Assembly (NCBI GenBank): GCA_963803555.1 | Contig: CAWDMZ010000001.1 | Span: forward strand, 868,001 to 932,000 | DNA from: GCA-2708415 sp963803555 | Lineage (GTDB): Bacteria; Pseudomonadota; Alphaproteobacteria; Micavibrionales; Micavibrionaceae | Reading direction: 5' to 3' | DNA length: 64,000 nucleotides | Shown: piece after piece, positions 1 through 8,232 of the stretch | Position numbering within the stretch: the first letter of the stretch is position 1 | Layout: every line of letters starts with the position of its first letter | Program-made: the position numbers and the translations under genes | The notes under the pieces: generated by a model | What the model was told of the DNA's origin: nothing | Database searches by the model: none | Seen by the model: the letters and a program-made list of their open reading frames with translations, nothing else

Positions 1-1389
1 TTGACGGGCGAAGGCGAGCTTAACATTATCGCCGCCAATGGTGTTGAGGTTGAATATCAGCATACTGGAAATCTAGACGCCGATATCGCCCAACTCTCCC
101 AAGCGCCAGAACTCGCATGGATGGCCGCCCTTAAAGATGGCCCCAATGTCAATTTCAAAGCCGTTGAAGCCACCTACCGCGAATGGCATGAAGAACATGA
201 AGGGCTCAGTGGCCCTGCAGCAGCAGTGATAGCGATTGCAGTCGCTGTAGCGACGCAAGGTATGGGCGCAGGATTGGTTGGTTTGTCAACAACATCTACA
301 GCTGGTTTGGCCACAAGCGCAGGATTTTCTGCTTTAGTGTCACAGGCGACTATCTCTCTCATTAATAACAAAGGCAACCTGGGCGATGTATTTCAAGAAC
401 TCGCTAGTGCAGATACGGTTCGTAATGTAGCCGCAGCTGCACTTACGGCGGGATTTTTGGATCAAGCAAATGTTTCTAATTTAGATTTATCCTCTGACTT
501 CTTTGCTGCTGATGCCGTACTAACAAATATCCAAGATCAGCTTATCGCCTCAGGTATCCGCAGTGGTGTGGACAGCGTTGTAACAGGTGCAGATTTCTCC
601 GATACGTTAAAAAACAATCTTCGCTTTGCGGGTGCGGCTGTTTTGGGAACACAACTTTCCCAAGAAATCGGCAATGCTTTTAGAGAGAATAATATTGACC
701 GTACAGCACAACTTATTGCCCATGCTGCAACAGGTTGCGCAGCGGGACTTGTTGGAACAGGCAATTGTCAGGCTGGTGCAGCAGGACAGCTAGCAGGAGA
801 GATAACATCAATCCTACATGGTGATTATTTAATTAATAATTCAGATGCCCTTGTTGAGAATTGGGCAACACAGAATATTGATATAGCACGCTTATCTGGA
901 GCTATAGCAGCAGCCCTTGCGGGCGGCAGTGCAATAGACGTCAACCTAGGTTCCCAAGCAGGTGGTATTGCTGCGGCTAATAATAACCTTAGCATACTTT
1001 TACAAATTTTAGTCAAAGGTGGAAAGTTATTGAAGAGTTCAGCCGATGACATTGCTAAAAACTCTGCTAAATTAGGTAAGAAAATCGATATTGATGATTT
1101 GCTTAAAGCTGGTCAGCAGATGGACAAAAATGGTTTAACAAAAGCTGGGCGGGCTATACAAAAACATGGTGATAGAGTAGGAAGCAAGTTTCCTCAAGTT
1201 AAAGGATCTGCTAAACTTAAAAATGAACAAGGTCAAAAGATATTGGATAATATTGTAAGTAATCCAAAGTCTAGTTACACGTACAAAAATCATGATACAT
1301 TAGGAAAAATACTTGATATACGGGCACCAAATGGCCAAGGAGCTAGGTTTAGTTCTGATGGTAAAAAACTTATAGGATTATTAGATTAA
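1..1389 (+). CDS. CdiA / filamentous hemagglutinin-like toxin, C-terminal part (5' truncated by window edge)
   Basis: The reading frame is open from base 1, so the start lies outside the window; 462 residues are visible. Residues about 60-310 are Ala/Gly-rich and resemble the pre-toxin region (DUF637-like) of contact-dependent inhibition and hemagglutinin proteins. A pre-toxin marker resembling the VENN motif appears as ANNN at residues 326-329. What follows (about 340-462) looks like a separate small cytotoxic domain: Lys-rich, with KAGRAIQKHG, GSKFP and a terminal GARFSSDG...IGLLD, a pattern I associate with C-terminal domains of RHS/CdiA polymorphic toxins. I cannot name its enzymatic activity. 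GC content drops clearly in the toxin part. The stop codon overlaps the start of the next small gene, as expected of a toxin-immunity pair. The family role (delivery into neighbouring cells) is known; its action here is inferred. Confidence 0.7.
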   Translation: MTGEGELNIIAANGVEVEYQHTGNLDADIAQLSQAPELAWMAALKDGPNVNFKAVEATYREWHEEHEGLSGPAAAVIAIAVAVATQGMGAGLVGLSTTSTAGLATSAGFSALVSQATISLINNKGNLGDVFQELASADTVRNVAAAALTAGFLDQANVSNLDLSSDFFAADAVLTNIQDQLIASGIRSGVDSVVTGADFSDTLKNNLRFAGAAVLGTQLSQEIGNAFRENNIDRTAQLIAHAATGCAAGLVGTGNCQAGAAGQLAGEITSILHGDYLINNSDALVENWATQNIDIARLSGAIAAALAGGSAIDVNLGSQAGGIAAANNNLSILLQILVKGGKLLKSSADDIAKNSAKLGKKIDIDDLLKAGQQMDKNGLTKAGRAIQKHGDRVGSKFPQVKGSAKLKNEQGQKILDNIVSNPKSSYTYKNHDTLGKILDIRAPNGQGARFSSDGKKLIGLLD

Positions 1390-1616
1390 TGAATGAAGAT
1401 AATTTTGAGATAGTTATTTCTAGTGATGATAGATTTGAAAAACTTATTGCTGAGGTATGGTATAAAAACTGTATATTGGCGCAGTTAGATCAAGAAACAA
1501 GTAATTTAAGACTTAAAATATATCCTACAACAAATAACAAACCCTATATATTTGAATATGAAACTTTTCTAGCAGTAATAGAAAAAGCAAAGAAACGCCT
1601 TGTAGAAGGCGATTAG
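1389..1616 (+). CDS. Probable immunity protein for the preceding toxin
   Basis: This is a 75-residue acidic protein whose ATG overlaps the toxin stop by one base (TAATG), implying translational coupling. It begins with a DDRFEKL...AEVWY stretch and ends in an amphipathic helix (AVIEKAKKRL). It has no signal peptide or membrane segment, so it would act in the cytoplasm, where CDI/RHS immunity proteins bind and neutralise their cognate toxin. The assignment rests mainly on position, size and low GC content matching the toxin domain. The sequence pattern also resembles small immunity proteins paired with this toxin type, but I cannot verify that by search. Confidence 0.6.
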   Translation: MNEDNFEIVISSDDRFEKLIAEVWYKNCILAQLDQETSNLRLKIYPTTNNKPYIFEYETFLAVIEKAKKRLVEGD

Positions 1617-1848
1617 TTTTTAGATTTATCCTCTGACTTCTTTGCTGCTGATGCGGTGCTGACCAATATCCAAGACCAGCTTATCGTGGCAGGCATTAGA
1701 AGTTGCGAATATGTATGTAACAGAAGGTCCAGAGGCAGCAATGCAAGAGCTTGCTATTAACGGTGCCATTACATTAGTAACGAGTGGAGTTGATGATGTA
1801 TCTATATTAAATTTGCGTGCCACCAACATAAAAAAATCATTTTTTTAA
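1617..1848 (+). pseudogene. Remnant of a second cdiA-like C-terminal segment
   Basis: Bases 1620-1699 repeat bases 481-560 of the toxin gene with roughly ten mismatches, encoding the same LDLSSDFFAADAVLTN stretch. The copy has no start codon. After base 1700 the similarity stops, and a different frame carries 45 codons from 1711 to 1848 (MYVTEGPEAAMQE...) that again read like hemagglutinin pre-toxin sequence. Such scraps behind an immunity gene are typical of CDI loci, where displaced toxin ends accumulate as orphan modules. No intact toxin domain or second immunity gene follows, so this copy looks dead. Confidence 0.6.
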
Positions 1849-1884
1849 AAAGGTTATAATAAGGTGGAGAGGTGTTGTTAGTGC

Positions 1885-2169
1885 TTAAGCTGTACTAATA
1901 CAGCCATTAAAATTTATCAAAACGGGCGTTGACACAAATACTAAAGCCAATATCCCACAAAAACCAGTCAACATGAGATTTGGAAGTGAACCAGAGATGG
2001 CTTTTGAATAATCATAGTTATTGGATGTTATGCCAACGCCGATCATATCAAAGGCCGCAAAAATTAGCGTTCCAGAAATTATGATTAAGCTTAATGATAA
2101 TCGCCTAGTTGTTTGAATGTTAAATACGCTTATTTCCATGAAAATAAGGTATAGCTTTAAAACCAGCAT
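1885..2169 (-). CDS. Hypothetical small membrane protein
   Basis: This 94-residue frame has about three hydrophobic segments (residues about 1-12, 27-45 and 66-88). I recognise no family. No strong ribosome site is visible upstream and the region is AT-rich and accessory, so it may be spurious or a degraded cargo gene of the element ending at the tRNA scar. Confidence 0.3.
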   Translation of the reverse strand: MLVLKLYLIFMEISVFNIQTTRRLSLSLIIISGTLIFAAFDMIGVGITSNNYDYSKAISGSLPNLMLTGFCGILALVFVSTPVLINFNGCISTA

Positions 2170-2282
2170 AACAATTATTGAAGAAGTTTTATAAACAGTC
2201 AGGCTTGATTTAATGTTGTTTAAAAGCTCAATACGTTGTTTAGTTCTTTTTGACGTAAAACTTTGAAAATACTAAATTAAGA

Positions 2283-2317
2283 CTTGATTCCATGGGACAC
2301 TTGTGGGACATTTCGCC
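2283..2317 (+). repeat. 35-bp repeat, copy 1
   Basis: This copy matches 9840-9874 at 31 of 35 positions (TTGATTCCAT...TGGGACATTTCGCC). Both copies lie about 50-110 bases upstream of tRNA sequence: here the tRNA-Thr 3' half, there a complete tRNA-Gln. Origin is unknown. It could be part of a common tRNA-flanking promoter region or the edge of a family of integrated elements. Confidence 0.55.
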
Positions 2318-2428
2318 TCAAGTTTAAGGCATATTGTGCAATAACGAATTTAACCGATTGTTAACTAAGTTATTGATATTGTTTTAAAATTAGTGTTGTG
2401 GCATTTGGGCGTTTTGATTAGAAAGCGA

Positions 2429-2473
2429 TTTGTAATCATCAGGCCCCGGGTTCGAATCCTGGTTGCGGCACCA
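2429..2473 (+). other. 3' half of a tRNA-Thr(TGT) gene, probable attachment-site scar
   Basis: The sequence runs from the anticodon loop (TTTGTAA, anticodon TGT at 2431-2433) through the 3' anticodon stem, a five-base variable loop, a perfect T-arm around TTCGAAT, the 3' acceptor strand TTGCGGC and an encoded CCA. The upstream bases do not pair: the 5' anticodon stem is broken after two pairs, and there is no D-arm or 5' acceptor strand (expected GCCGCAA). Tyrosine-recombinase elements commonly use tRNA genes this way and leave the 3' end at one border. The CDI remnant region to the left would then be element DNA, with the intact tRNA outside the window. Confidence 0.7.
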
Positions 2474-2554
2474 TTTCTTTTCAATAATAAAAATATTATA
2501 TATAAATTTTGCCTATTCTATGGAGAATGATTTTTCAAAATCAGATAGAAAAGT

Positions 2555-4915
2555 TTATTCGATAAAAATTTTACCATCATCATAAAGTGAATTTATATCC
2601 CCCATATCAATAGTGTAATTATGCAGTTCAGCAATTTTTGTAAAATCTGGTGATGTATTATTCAATCGAATTGAAAGATCAAATTGACTATTATCAGTAG
2701 ATGTAAGTTGAACAAAATCGGATATTAAATCGATATCAGAATTAAATTCAAAAATATTTTCAAATTTTAAACCACGATCAAATAAGGGGTTAAAATCCAT
2801 CACATAATCAAATGTGCCATCCATTGCGCTGGTATCAAAAATAAATAAATCCCACCCCTCCTGACCATATAAAATATCAAATCCTGCCCCACCATTTAAT
2901 TCATCATGCTCGCTATACCCTGTTAAAATGTCATTTCCTGCGCCACCAAAAAGTTTGTCATGCCCTTCATGTCCGCGAACATCATCATCCCCATCATTGC
3001 CATAGACATGATCGTTACCAGATTCGCCTTTAACAATATCGTTCCCATCATCGCCATAAACAAAATCATGTCCTTCGGATCCTGCGACTATATCATTACC
3101 TGCGCCGCCATGGACGGTATCGTCACCGCGATTACCACTTAAAACTAAATCATCCCCATCACCGCCATAAATAAAATCATTTCCACGGCCGCCACGGATG
3201 GAATCATTTCCTTTATCGCCATGTAACATATCATTCCCATATCCCCCAAGAAGGGTATCATCCCCCATTCCACCGTTTAAGATATCATCCCCTAACAAAC
3301 CATGAAGGGTGTCACTGCCCCCATCACCATAAATTAAATCATTACTACTAAACCCGTCGGAATATAAATATCCCCCATAAAGGGTATCGTTTCCTAATCC
3401 ACCATGGATAATATCATTATCTTGCTGACCAAAGATAAGGTCATCGCCATCCCCGCCATATAATAAATCTGCGCCAATATGCCCATGGATTTGGTCGTTA
3501 TCATCTCCACCATAAATTGTATCATTCCCAGCATATCCTTCTAACAAATCATCCCCACTACCGCCATGGATAGTGTCATTTCCACCATGACCACGGATAA
3601 TATCTTGTCCTTCATCACCAAATAAGAGGTCATCACCGGCTTCGCCTTTTATTAAATCATCGCCGCTACCGCCATGAAATATATCTTCGGAGTATCCTTT
3701 ACCCACCAAAATATCATTTCCTGCCCCTGCCATTATTGTTGTGTTTGAGGAGAATGAAGTAATCATATCTTCCCCCGCGCCCCCCATAACGGTTCCTAAA
3801 ACATTTTGTAGCAATCGAATATTATTGTTAAAATCATCAAGATAAACATCGCCACTCCCCTCTAAATCTACGGTATAGTTTGCGGATACGGCACTTGTAT
3901 CTAGACGCTCAATCCCGTTTGATCCGTATGTGATGGTTAATGTGCCTGTATCGGATGTTGCAACAATATTATCTGTTAAATCAAATCGAGCGCGCGATGC
4001 ATTGGTTGCATCAATCTCATCAATACCGTGTAAATCAAAATCAGTGGTATCAAAAGAAAAGCTTGTTGTCAGAAATTCTAAAACATCGTGACCCGCCCCT
4101 AAATCTATAAAATCATTCTGGTCTAAATCTGAAAAGTAGCCATGAACGCGGTCATTACCATTTCCTGTTTGAATAAAATCAACATCGCTTAACCACCGAA
4201 CATCCATTTGTGTGGGCGTAGTTGCGTCATTTATAAAAATAAAATTTTCAGCATTAAGATCAACTTTATTATAATTTTCTATGGTAATAGAATTATATCC
4301 CCCCTGATTATCGGCAAGTTTTAGAACTGTATCATCCCCATTTTGGATCATATAAATATCATCGATAGAATATAAACCGTAGAAATTTTTAAGCTCTATT
4401 TTATCATCGCTTGAAAAATCAGTGATATTATCATTCCCATCAAAAGTTGAGATTGAGAATATATCGGCGCCTGTACCACCCGTTAAAATATCATTTCCTT
4501 GGCCGCCATATAAAATATCGTTGCCTGAGCCCCCATTTAACTGATCGTCTTCTTCATCACCATAAAGGGTATCTTGGCCTGCACCGCCCAATAAAACATC
4601 ATTATTACGCCCGCCGTAAAATAAATCATTATTGTCACCAACGCCTGTAATCGTATCATTACCATTATCGCCATAGACGGCTGAAAGGGCGCTGTTTGTG
4701 GTGATAACATCATCCTCCCCGCCACCATAAACTGTCCCGGTGGAGCCTTGCGCAATTGAAATTATATTATTGGCATGTGCCAGTGTAATATCACCTGTTC
4801 CTTGAAGAATAACATTATAAATATTTGAAACGGCAGAGGTGTCAATTTTTTCAATACCATTTTGTGCATGAAGAATGGTCATCGTGCCTGTATCGGTATT
4901 GGAATAAAAGATCAT
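2555..4915 (-). CDS. RTX (hemolysin-type Ca-binding repeat) protein, main part
   Basis: The 786-residue frame is dominated by Asp/Gly-rich nonapeptides of the GGxGxDxhx type, in two blocks (about residues 50-160 and 370-710). They form Ca2+-binding parallel beta-rolls and mark type I secretion substrates. A spacer of about 180 residues between blocks is itself repeated in the upstream fragment: DATxxxRARFxLTD and DTGTxTI...GIExxDTSAV occur in both. The last 80 residues lack repeats and may hold the secretion signal. The first codons overlap the end of the upstream frame (4851-5960). Skipping one base at 4906-4912 joins the two so that spacing matches the internal duplicate exactly, so this is probably the larger part of one frameshifted gene. 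No HlyB/HlyD/TolC-like transporter lies nearby. Confidence 0.75.
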   Translation of the reverse strand: MIFYSNTDTGTMTILHAQNGIEKIDTSAVSNIYNVILQGTGDITLAHANNIISIAQGSTGTVYGGGEDDVITTNSALSAVYGDNGNDTITGVGDNNDLFYGGRNNDVLLGGAGQDTLYGDEEDDQLNGGSGNDILYGGQGNDILTGGTGADIFSISTFDGNDNITDFSSDDKIELKNFYGLYSIDDIYMIQNGDDTVLKLADNQGGYNSITIENYNKVDLNAENFIFINDATTPTQMDVRWLSDVDFIQTGNGNDRVHGYFSDLDQNDFIDLGAGHDVLEFLTTSFSFDTTDFDLHGIDEIDATNASRARFDLTDNIVATSDTGTLTITYGSNGIERLDTSAVSANYTVDLEGSGDVYLDDFNNNIRLLQNVLGTVMGGAGEDMITSFSSNTTIMAGAGNDILVGKGYSEDIFHGGSGDDLIKGEAGDDLLFGDEGQDIIRGHGGNDTIHGGSGDDLLEGYAGNDTIYGGDDNDQIHGHIGADLLYGGDGDDLIFGQQDNDIIHGGLGNDTLYGGYLYSDGFSSNDLIYGDGGSDTLHGLLGDDILNGGMGDDTLLGGYGNDMLHGDKGNDSIRGGRGNDFIYGGDGDDLVLSGNRGDDTVHGGAGNDIVAGSEGHDFVYGDDGNDIVKGESGNDHVYGNDGDDDVRGHEGHDKLFGGAGNDILTGYSEHDELNGGAGFDILYGQEGWDLFIFDTSAMDGTFDYVMDFNPLFDRGLKFENIFEFNSDIDLISDFVQLTSTDNSQFDLSIRLNNTSPDFTKIAELHNYTIDMGDINSLYDDGKIFIE

Positions 4916-5960
4916 CAGTTAAAATAAATCGTGCGCGGGTGGATTGTGTCGCATCAATTATATCAACACCTTTTAAATTATTATATCCTGTTGTATCAAA
5001 ATTATAACTTGTTGTAAGAAATTCAATTGTATCAACACCGGTACCTAAATCGATAAAATCATCGGTTAAGATATCTGAAAAATACCCTGTTGCAAAGTCG
5101 TCCCCATCACCCGTATTGATATAATCCCACAATGATGTCCAACGCATAGTTGCAGAATCTGGTGTGTCTTGGGTTTCAATAAAATTAAAATGCTGACTTT
5201 GTAAATCTTGGACATTAAAATTTTCTAATCGGATGGAATTATAAAACTCATCCGAGGCTGATATTGTTAAAACTGTATCATTATCATCTTGTTGAATATG
5301 CAGATCATCAAAATTTTCAACTCTATAATATCCTTGGATTGTAATAATATCGGTAATGGTAAAATCGGTAATAACATCATAGTTTGAGGCATAATTTGTT
5401 ATAAAATTATCTGACCCCGCATTCCCCGTCAGGGTATCATCCCCAGTCCCGCCACTTATTACATCGTTGCCTGCACCCCCTAAAATTGTGTCGCTACCGT
5501 TATTTCCCAATAAGGTTGCGCCATTATCGGTTCCAAAAATTATATCATCCCGATCCCCTGCGGAGGCATAGGTAAATTGGGTGGTGTTGGCATAAATATC
5601 GGTGTAGGGATGTATTTCACCGCCCGTATCAATGATTGACCATGCCTTATTTGCATTGGCGTCATAATCAACCACATCTACAATAACGGTATTGGAATGA
5701 TCGGGACTGCCATGATAATTAATATCGCGGTTTGTATATAAAACATGAATATTATTATCTGTTTCCGCGCTCCAACTTCCGAATGTGACGGCGTGGCGTG
5801 TATCGGTAATGGTCAAGTTTTCAAATGTACTATGTGATGTTCCCTTAATATGAAGGGCATAACCATTTCCACCCCCACCTTTATTAAACGATCCGTCGGC
5901 GGTGTAATTATTAATATGCGCGCCGATGCTGTCATTTATTTCAAGGCCGTGGGATGCCAT
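4851..5960 (-). CDS. Beta-helix / RTX protein fragment, 5' part of the same gene
   Basis: The first 120 residues (LEINDSIGAHINNYTADG, FENLTITDTRHAV) look like the last coils of a right-handed beta-helix, as in polysaccharide lyases and epimerases. They are followed by one RTX block (GNNGSDTILGGAGNDVISGG) and a spacer homologous to that of the downstream frame. The 5' end abuts the IS element: an in-frame TTG at 5967-5969 lies inside the IS terminal repeat, and the first native ATG is at 5958-5960. The original N-terminus is therefore missing. The 3' end runs out of frame at about 4910 through a one-base difference. Expression from the IS edge is possible but unsupported. Confidence 0.6.
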   Translation of the reverse strand: MASHGLEINDSIGAHINNYTADGSFNKGGGGNGYALHIKGTSHSTFENLTITDTRHAVTFGSWSAETDNNIHVLYTNRDINYHGSPDHSNTVIVDVVDYDANANKAWSIIDTGGEIHPYTDIYANTTQFTYASAGDRDDIIFGTDNGATLLGNNGSDTILGGAGNDVISGGTGDDTLTGNAGSDNFITNYASNYDVITDFTITDIITIQGYYRVENFDDLHIQQDDNDTVLTISASDEFYNSIRLENFNVQDLQSQHFNFIETQDTPDSATMRWTSLWDYINTGDGDDFATGYFSDILTDDFIDLGTGVDTIEFLTTSYNFDTTGYNNLKGVDIIDATQSTRARFILTDDLLFQYRYRHDDHSSCTKWY

Positions 5961-5965
5961 ATGTG

Positions 5966-6855
5966 TCAACCCCCGTTTAGGAGTCCATGTTTAAAGTGAG
6001 TTAGAGCATGGGGTTGTGGTTTTAAAGAAGGGTTTGTAGCGTTAGCGGAGAACCCTTCTTTAAAACGGGCAAGCGGTGCAGGTGGCTTATATCCCAAAGA
6101 TGTGTGCGGACGGATATGATTGTAACCATAGCGCCATTCATTTGTTAATATTCTAGCTTCTTTCAATGTGTAGAAAGCTTCACAGCTTAGAAATTCATCA
6201 CGAAACTTTCCATTAAAGCTCTCATTATAGCCATTCTCCCACGGGCTGCCTGGTGTGATAAAGGCCGTTTCCACCTCAAGGCGTTCCAACCAATCTTGTA
6301 ATATTTGGGCTGTAAATTCTGAACCATTATCAGAGCGGATAAAATCTGGCATACCACGCGTCACAAATATTTCTGTCAGCGCAGACATCACATCATCTGA
6401 TTTTAGACGGTAATCAACCTTCAACGCTAAACACTCGCGCGTGAACTCATCAATAAGTGTTAGGAACCTAATCTTTGTACCATCAATCAATCTGTCAGCC
6501 ACAAAGTCGTAACTCCAAACATGGTTCGGCCAGCAAGCCCGCAAGCGCATACATGACCATCGTTTAGATATAAACGGCCTCTCTTCTTGTGTCTGGATGG
6601 TACCTTTAGGCCCTCTTGTCGCCAAATACGCTCAACCCGCTTATGATTGACGTCCCAGCCTTCGACCCATAATAAAGATGTTTTCCGCTTATAACCATAG
6701 CGACCATATTTAGTTGCAAGACGAACAATGTCTTCCGTTAACGACTGCTCGTCTTGCTTTATTTTTGTAGGCTTTCTATAAGCGCCACGGCTTTGTCCCA
6801 ACGCTCGACATATTTTCCTCTCAGAGTATCCCAGTATCTGCTGTGCATATATCAC
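5966..6855 (-). pseudogene. IS3-family transposase OrfB (DDE integrase), frameshifted
   Basis: Two frames together give a full-length OrfB. The N-terminal part (6487-6855) holds the HTH_21-like region up to GRLYLNDG. The C-terminal part (5966-6625) starts with SCMRLRACWPNHVWSYDF and carries the rve integrase core: catalytic Asp in WSYDF, Asp in RSDNGSEF, and Glu in NESFNGKFRDEF. The frames meet at 6555-6558, where one base is missing (GGTCATG where GGTTCATG would restore the frame). OrfB of this family is normally made by -1 frameshifting from orfA, but this internal break is not at the orfA/orfB junction and should inactivate the protein unless it is a sequencing error. Confidence 0.85.
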
Positions 6856-6881
6856 AGCTTCTTGTCGGCGCTTGGGGGAGG

Positions 6882-7160
6882 TTAGAACTTTCCCTTCGAT
6901 ACTTCTTTCAATATCTGATTATCAATCGTCAGTTCGGCTACGGCTTTCTTTAAACGATTATTCTCGACTTCTAAATCTTTTAACCGTTTGGCTTGGTCAA
7001 GACCCATGCCGCCATATTCTTTGCGCCATCGATAAAATGTATTTCCCGTCACACCAATTGTTCGAATAGCTTGTTCTTGCGTTTGACCTTGCGAAAGCAA
7101 AACCTCCGCCTCGCGTAATTTACTGATAATCTGTTCAGGCTTGAAATGCTTTCTGGCCAT
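6882..7160 (-). CDS. IS3-family transposase OrfA
   Basis: This 92-residue protein has an N-terminal helix-turn-helix (KPEQIISKLREAE ... TQEQAIRTIGVTGNTFYRWRKEYGG). A leucine-heptad coiled coil follows (about residues 58-85). It binds the IS ends and supplies the N-terminal half of the OrfAB fusion transposase in this family. The start is the ATG at 7158-7160, with a GGAGGAA-type ribosome site just upstream on the minus strand. The gene appears intact. Confidence 0.88.
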   Translation of the reverse strand: MARKHFKPEQIISKLREAEVLLSQGQTQEQAIRTIGVTGNTFYRWRKEYGGMGLDQAKRLKDLEVENNRLKKAVAELTIDNQILKEVSKGKF

Positions 7161-7223
7161 ATTCTATTCCTCCTATAGTGATCCAATTATATCTAGCATT
7201 ACATCTGCTAAATCTGGACTCCT

Positions 7224-8081
7224 TTATAGGGGGCGGGACAAAATAACAACGTCTTCTGCTTCGTAAGAATAAAACCCATAATAGATGCCTTCAAAAATAT
7301 TATCAATTATCCAACCCGATGGTTTTCCTTTTGATTTTATATCGGCTGAAAAAGAAATACCGTATGCCTTTGACTGTGCATATCCTAAATTCCTAAAGAT
7401 AGAGTGCGCCAAATATGTTTGCGAACTTGCGATGGATAATAAAAAAGGTCTAAAGATTTCTTTGTTAACGAAGGATTGATATTTTCTTTTTTCAATGTCC
7501 CATGCATAAATATCAGCATGAAGAGTAAATAATTTTCCGTGATTAATTATAAACGCGCCTTCATTTGATGAAACGGCCAAACGTAGTTTTTTGGTATTAT
7601 TCCCTTGAATGATAAAAGTTGCATTCTTATTAATATATAAAGGTCTTTTTAAAATATAAGCATAATTATCTTGATCCGAACCCTTTGCCAAAATCTTAGG
7701 ATTGTTGATTTGGGTGTAAAGCGTATCAATATCCAAAACACCAGACTGTATTATAATGGCTTCAGGATTGTCGTTTTGCTGTAAATCTTTGATAACATTC
7801 CAGGGGCGCCCTTTGGTAAATTTCCAAAATTCTGGTACTTTTGACATAGTTGCAATATCGATAATGCCATCTTCTTTTTCAGGAATTTTTTTTAAAACAG
7901 CATCAAGCGTATATTTTTTTAAATCAGGCAGCTGGGGTGTTTCAAATGTATGTTTATCTTTTTCTAGAGGTATAAATTTATAATCGCCACGCTCCAAATC
8001 ATAGGCATTCGTTGTTGACGGCGTAATAATGCTGATCAACAAACAGCACATAACAATTTTAAATATAAAATAAAACCTCAT
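7224..8081 (-). CDS. AlgG-like mannuronan epimerase / beta-helix protein, truncated by the IS
   Basis: An N-terminal signal peptide (residues about 1-26, cleavage near TTNA-YD) points to Sec export. The body (LRLAVSSNEGAFIINHGKLFTLHADIYAW, YLAHSIFRNLGYAQSKAYGISF, GWIIDNIFEGIYYGFYSYEAEDVVI) resembles the start of the right-handed beta-helix of alginate C5-epimerases (AlgG type). It ends abruptly at the IS: the last five codons (LSRPL) and the stop come from the IS terminal repeat. The catalytic DPH-type segment expected further on is lost, so it is probably non-functional. Whether the RTX fragment beyond the IS was its continuation is unclear; a Sec signal and an RTX tail in one protein would be unusual. 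A phosphomannomutase gene is divergent from it, compatible with mannuronate/exopolysaccharide metabolism. Confidence 0.65.
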   Translation of the reverse strand: MRFYFIFKIVMCCLLISIITPSTTNAYDLERGDYKFIPLEKDKHTFETPQLPDLKKYTLDAVLKKIPEKEDGIIDIATMSKVPEFWKFTKGRPWNVIKDLQQNDNPEAIIIQSGVLDIDTLYTQINNPKILAKGSDQDNYAYILKRPLYINKNATFIIQGNNTKKLRLAVSSNEGAFIINHGKLFTLHADIYAWDIEKRKYQSFVNKEIFRPFLLSIASSQTYLAHSIFRNLGYAQSKAYGISFSADIKSKGKPSGWIIDNIFEGIYYGFYSYEAEDVVILSRPL

Positions 8082-8232
8082 AACCGTTTTATTATGTATA
8101 TTGATACAGTAGTCAAGCTAAATAATTATTTGTTTCATAATCATTATTTTATCTTGTTGCTTGATTGTGTTAATGAAATTATAAACTTTCAAAGCGTAAG
8201 GTACGGTTAACATATATTAAGAAAGCAAAACC

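Larger units (their letters stand above)
5964..7240 (-). mobile_element. IS3-family insertion sequence (IS407-like), 1277 bp
   Basis: Imperfect terminal inverted repeats begin TGTC...CCCCC...TA.AGGAGTCCA...TTT at 5964 and at the complement of 7240. Between them lie orfA (HTH plus leucine-zipper-like) and orfB (DDE integrase) in the usual overlapping arrangement on the minus strand. No 3- or 4-bp target duplication is visible: the left flank is TATG and the right flank AAAT. The two sides may therefore not have been adjacent before insertion, for example after an adjacent deletion or recombination between two copies. orfB carries a one-base deletion, so this copy probably cannot transpose on its own. 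Confidence 0.88.

Noticed and set aside
2390..2473. A complete tRNA-Thr gene
   Set aside because: Only the 3' half pairs properly; no 5' acceptor strand, no D-arm and a broken anticodon stem.
6625..6882. Treating the orfB break as the programmed orfA-orfB frameshift
   Set aside because: The break at 6555-6558 is about 300 bases inside orfB, far from the orfA end, and lacks a slippery run.
5957..7246. Target-site duplication of the IS element
   Set aside because: Three- and four-base flanks (ATG/AAA, TATG/AAAT) do not match, and shifting the ends by one base does not help.
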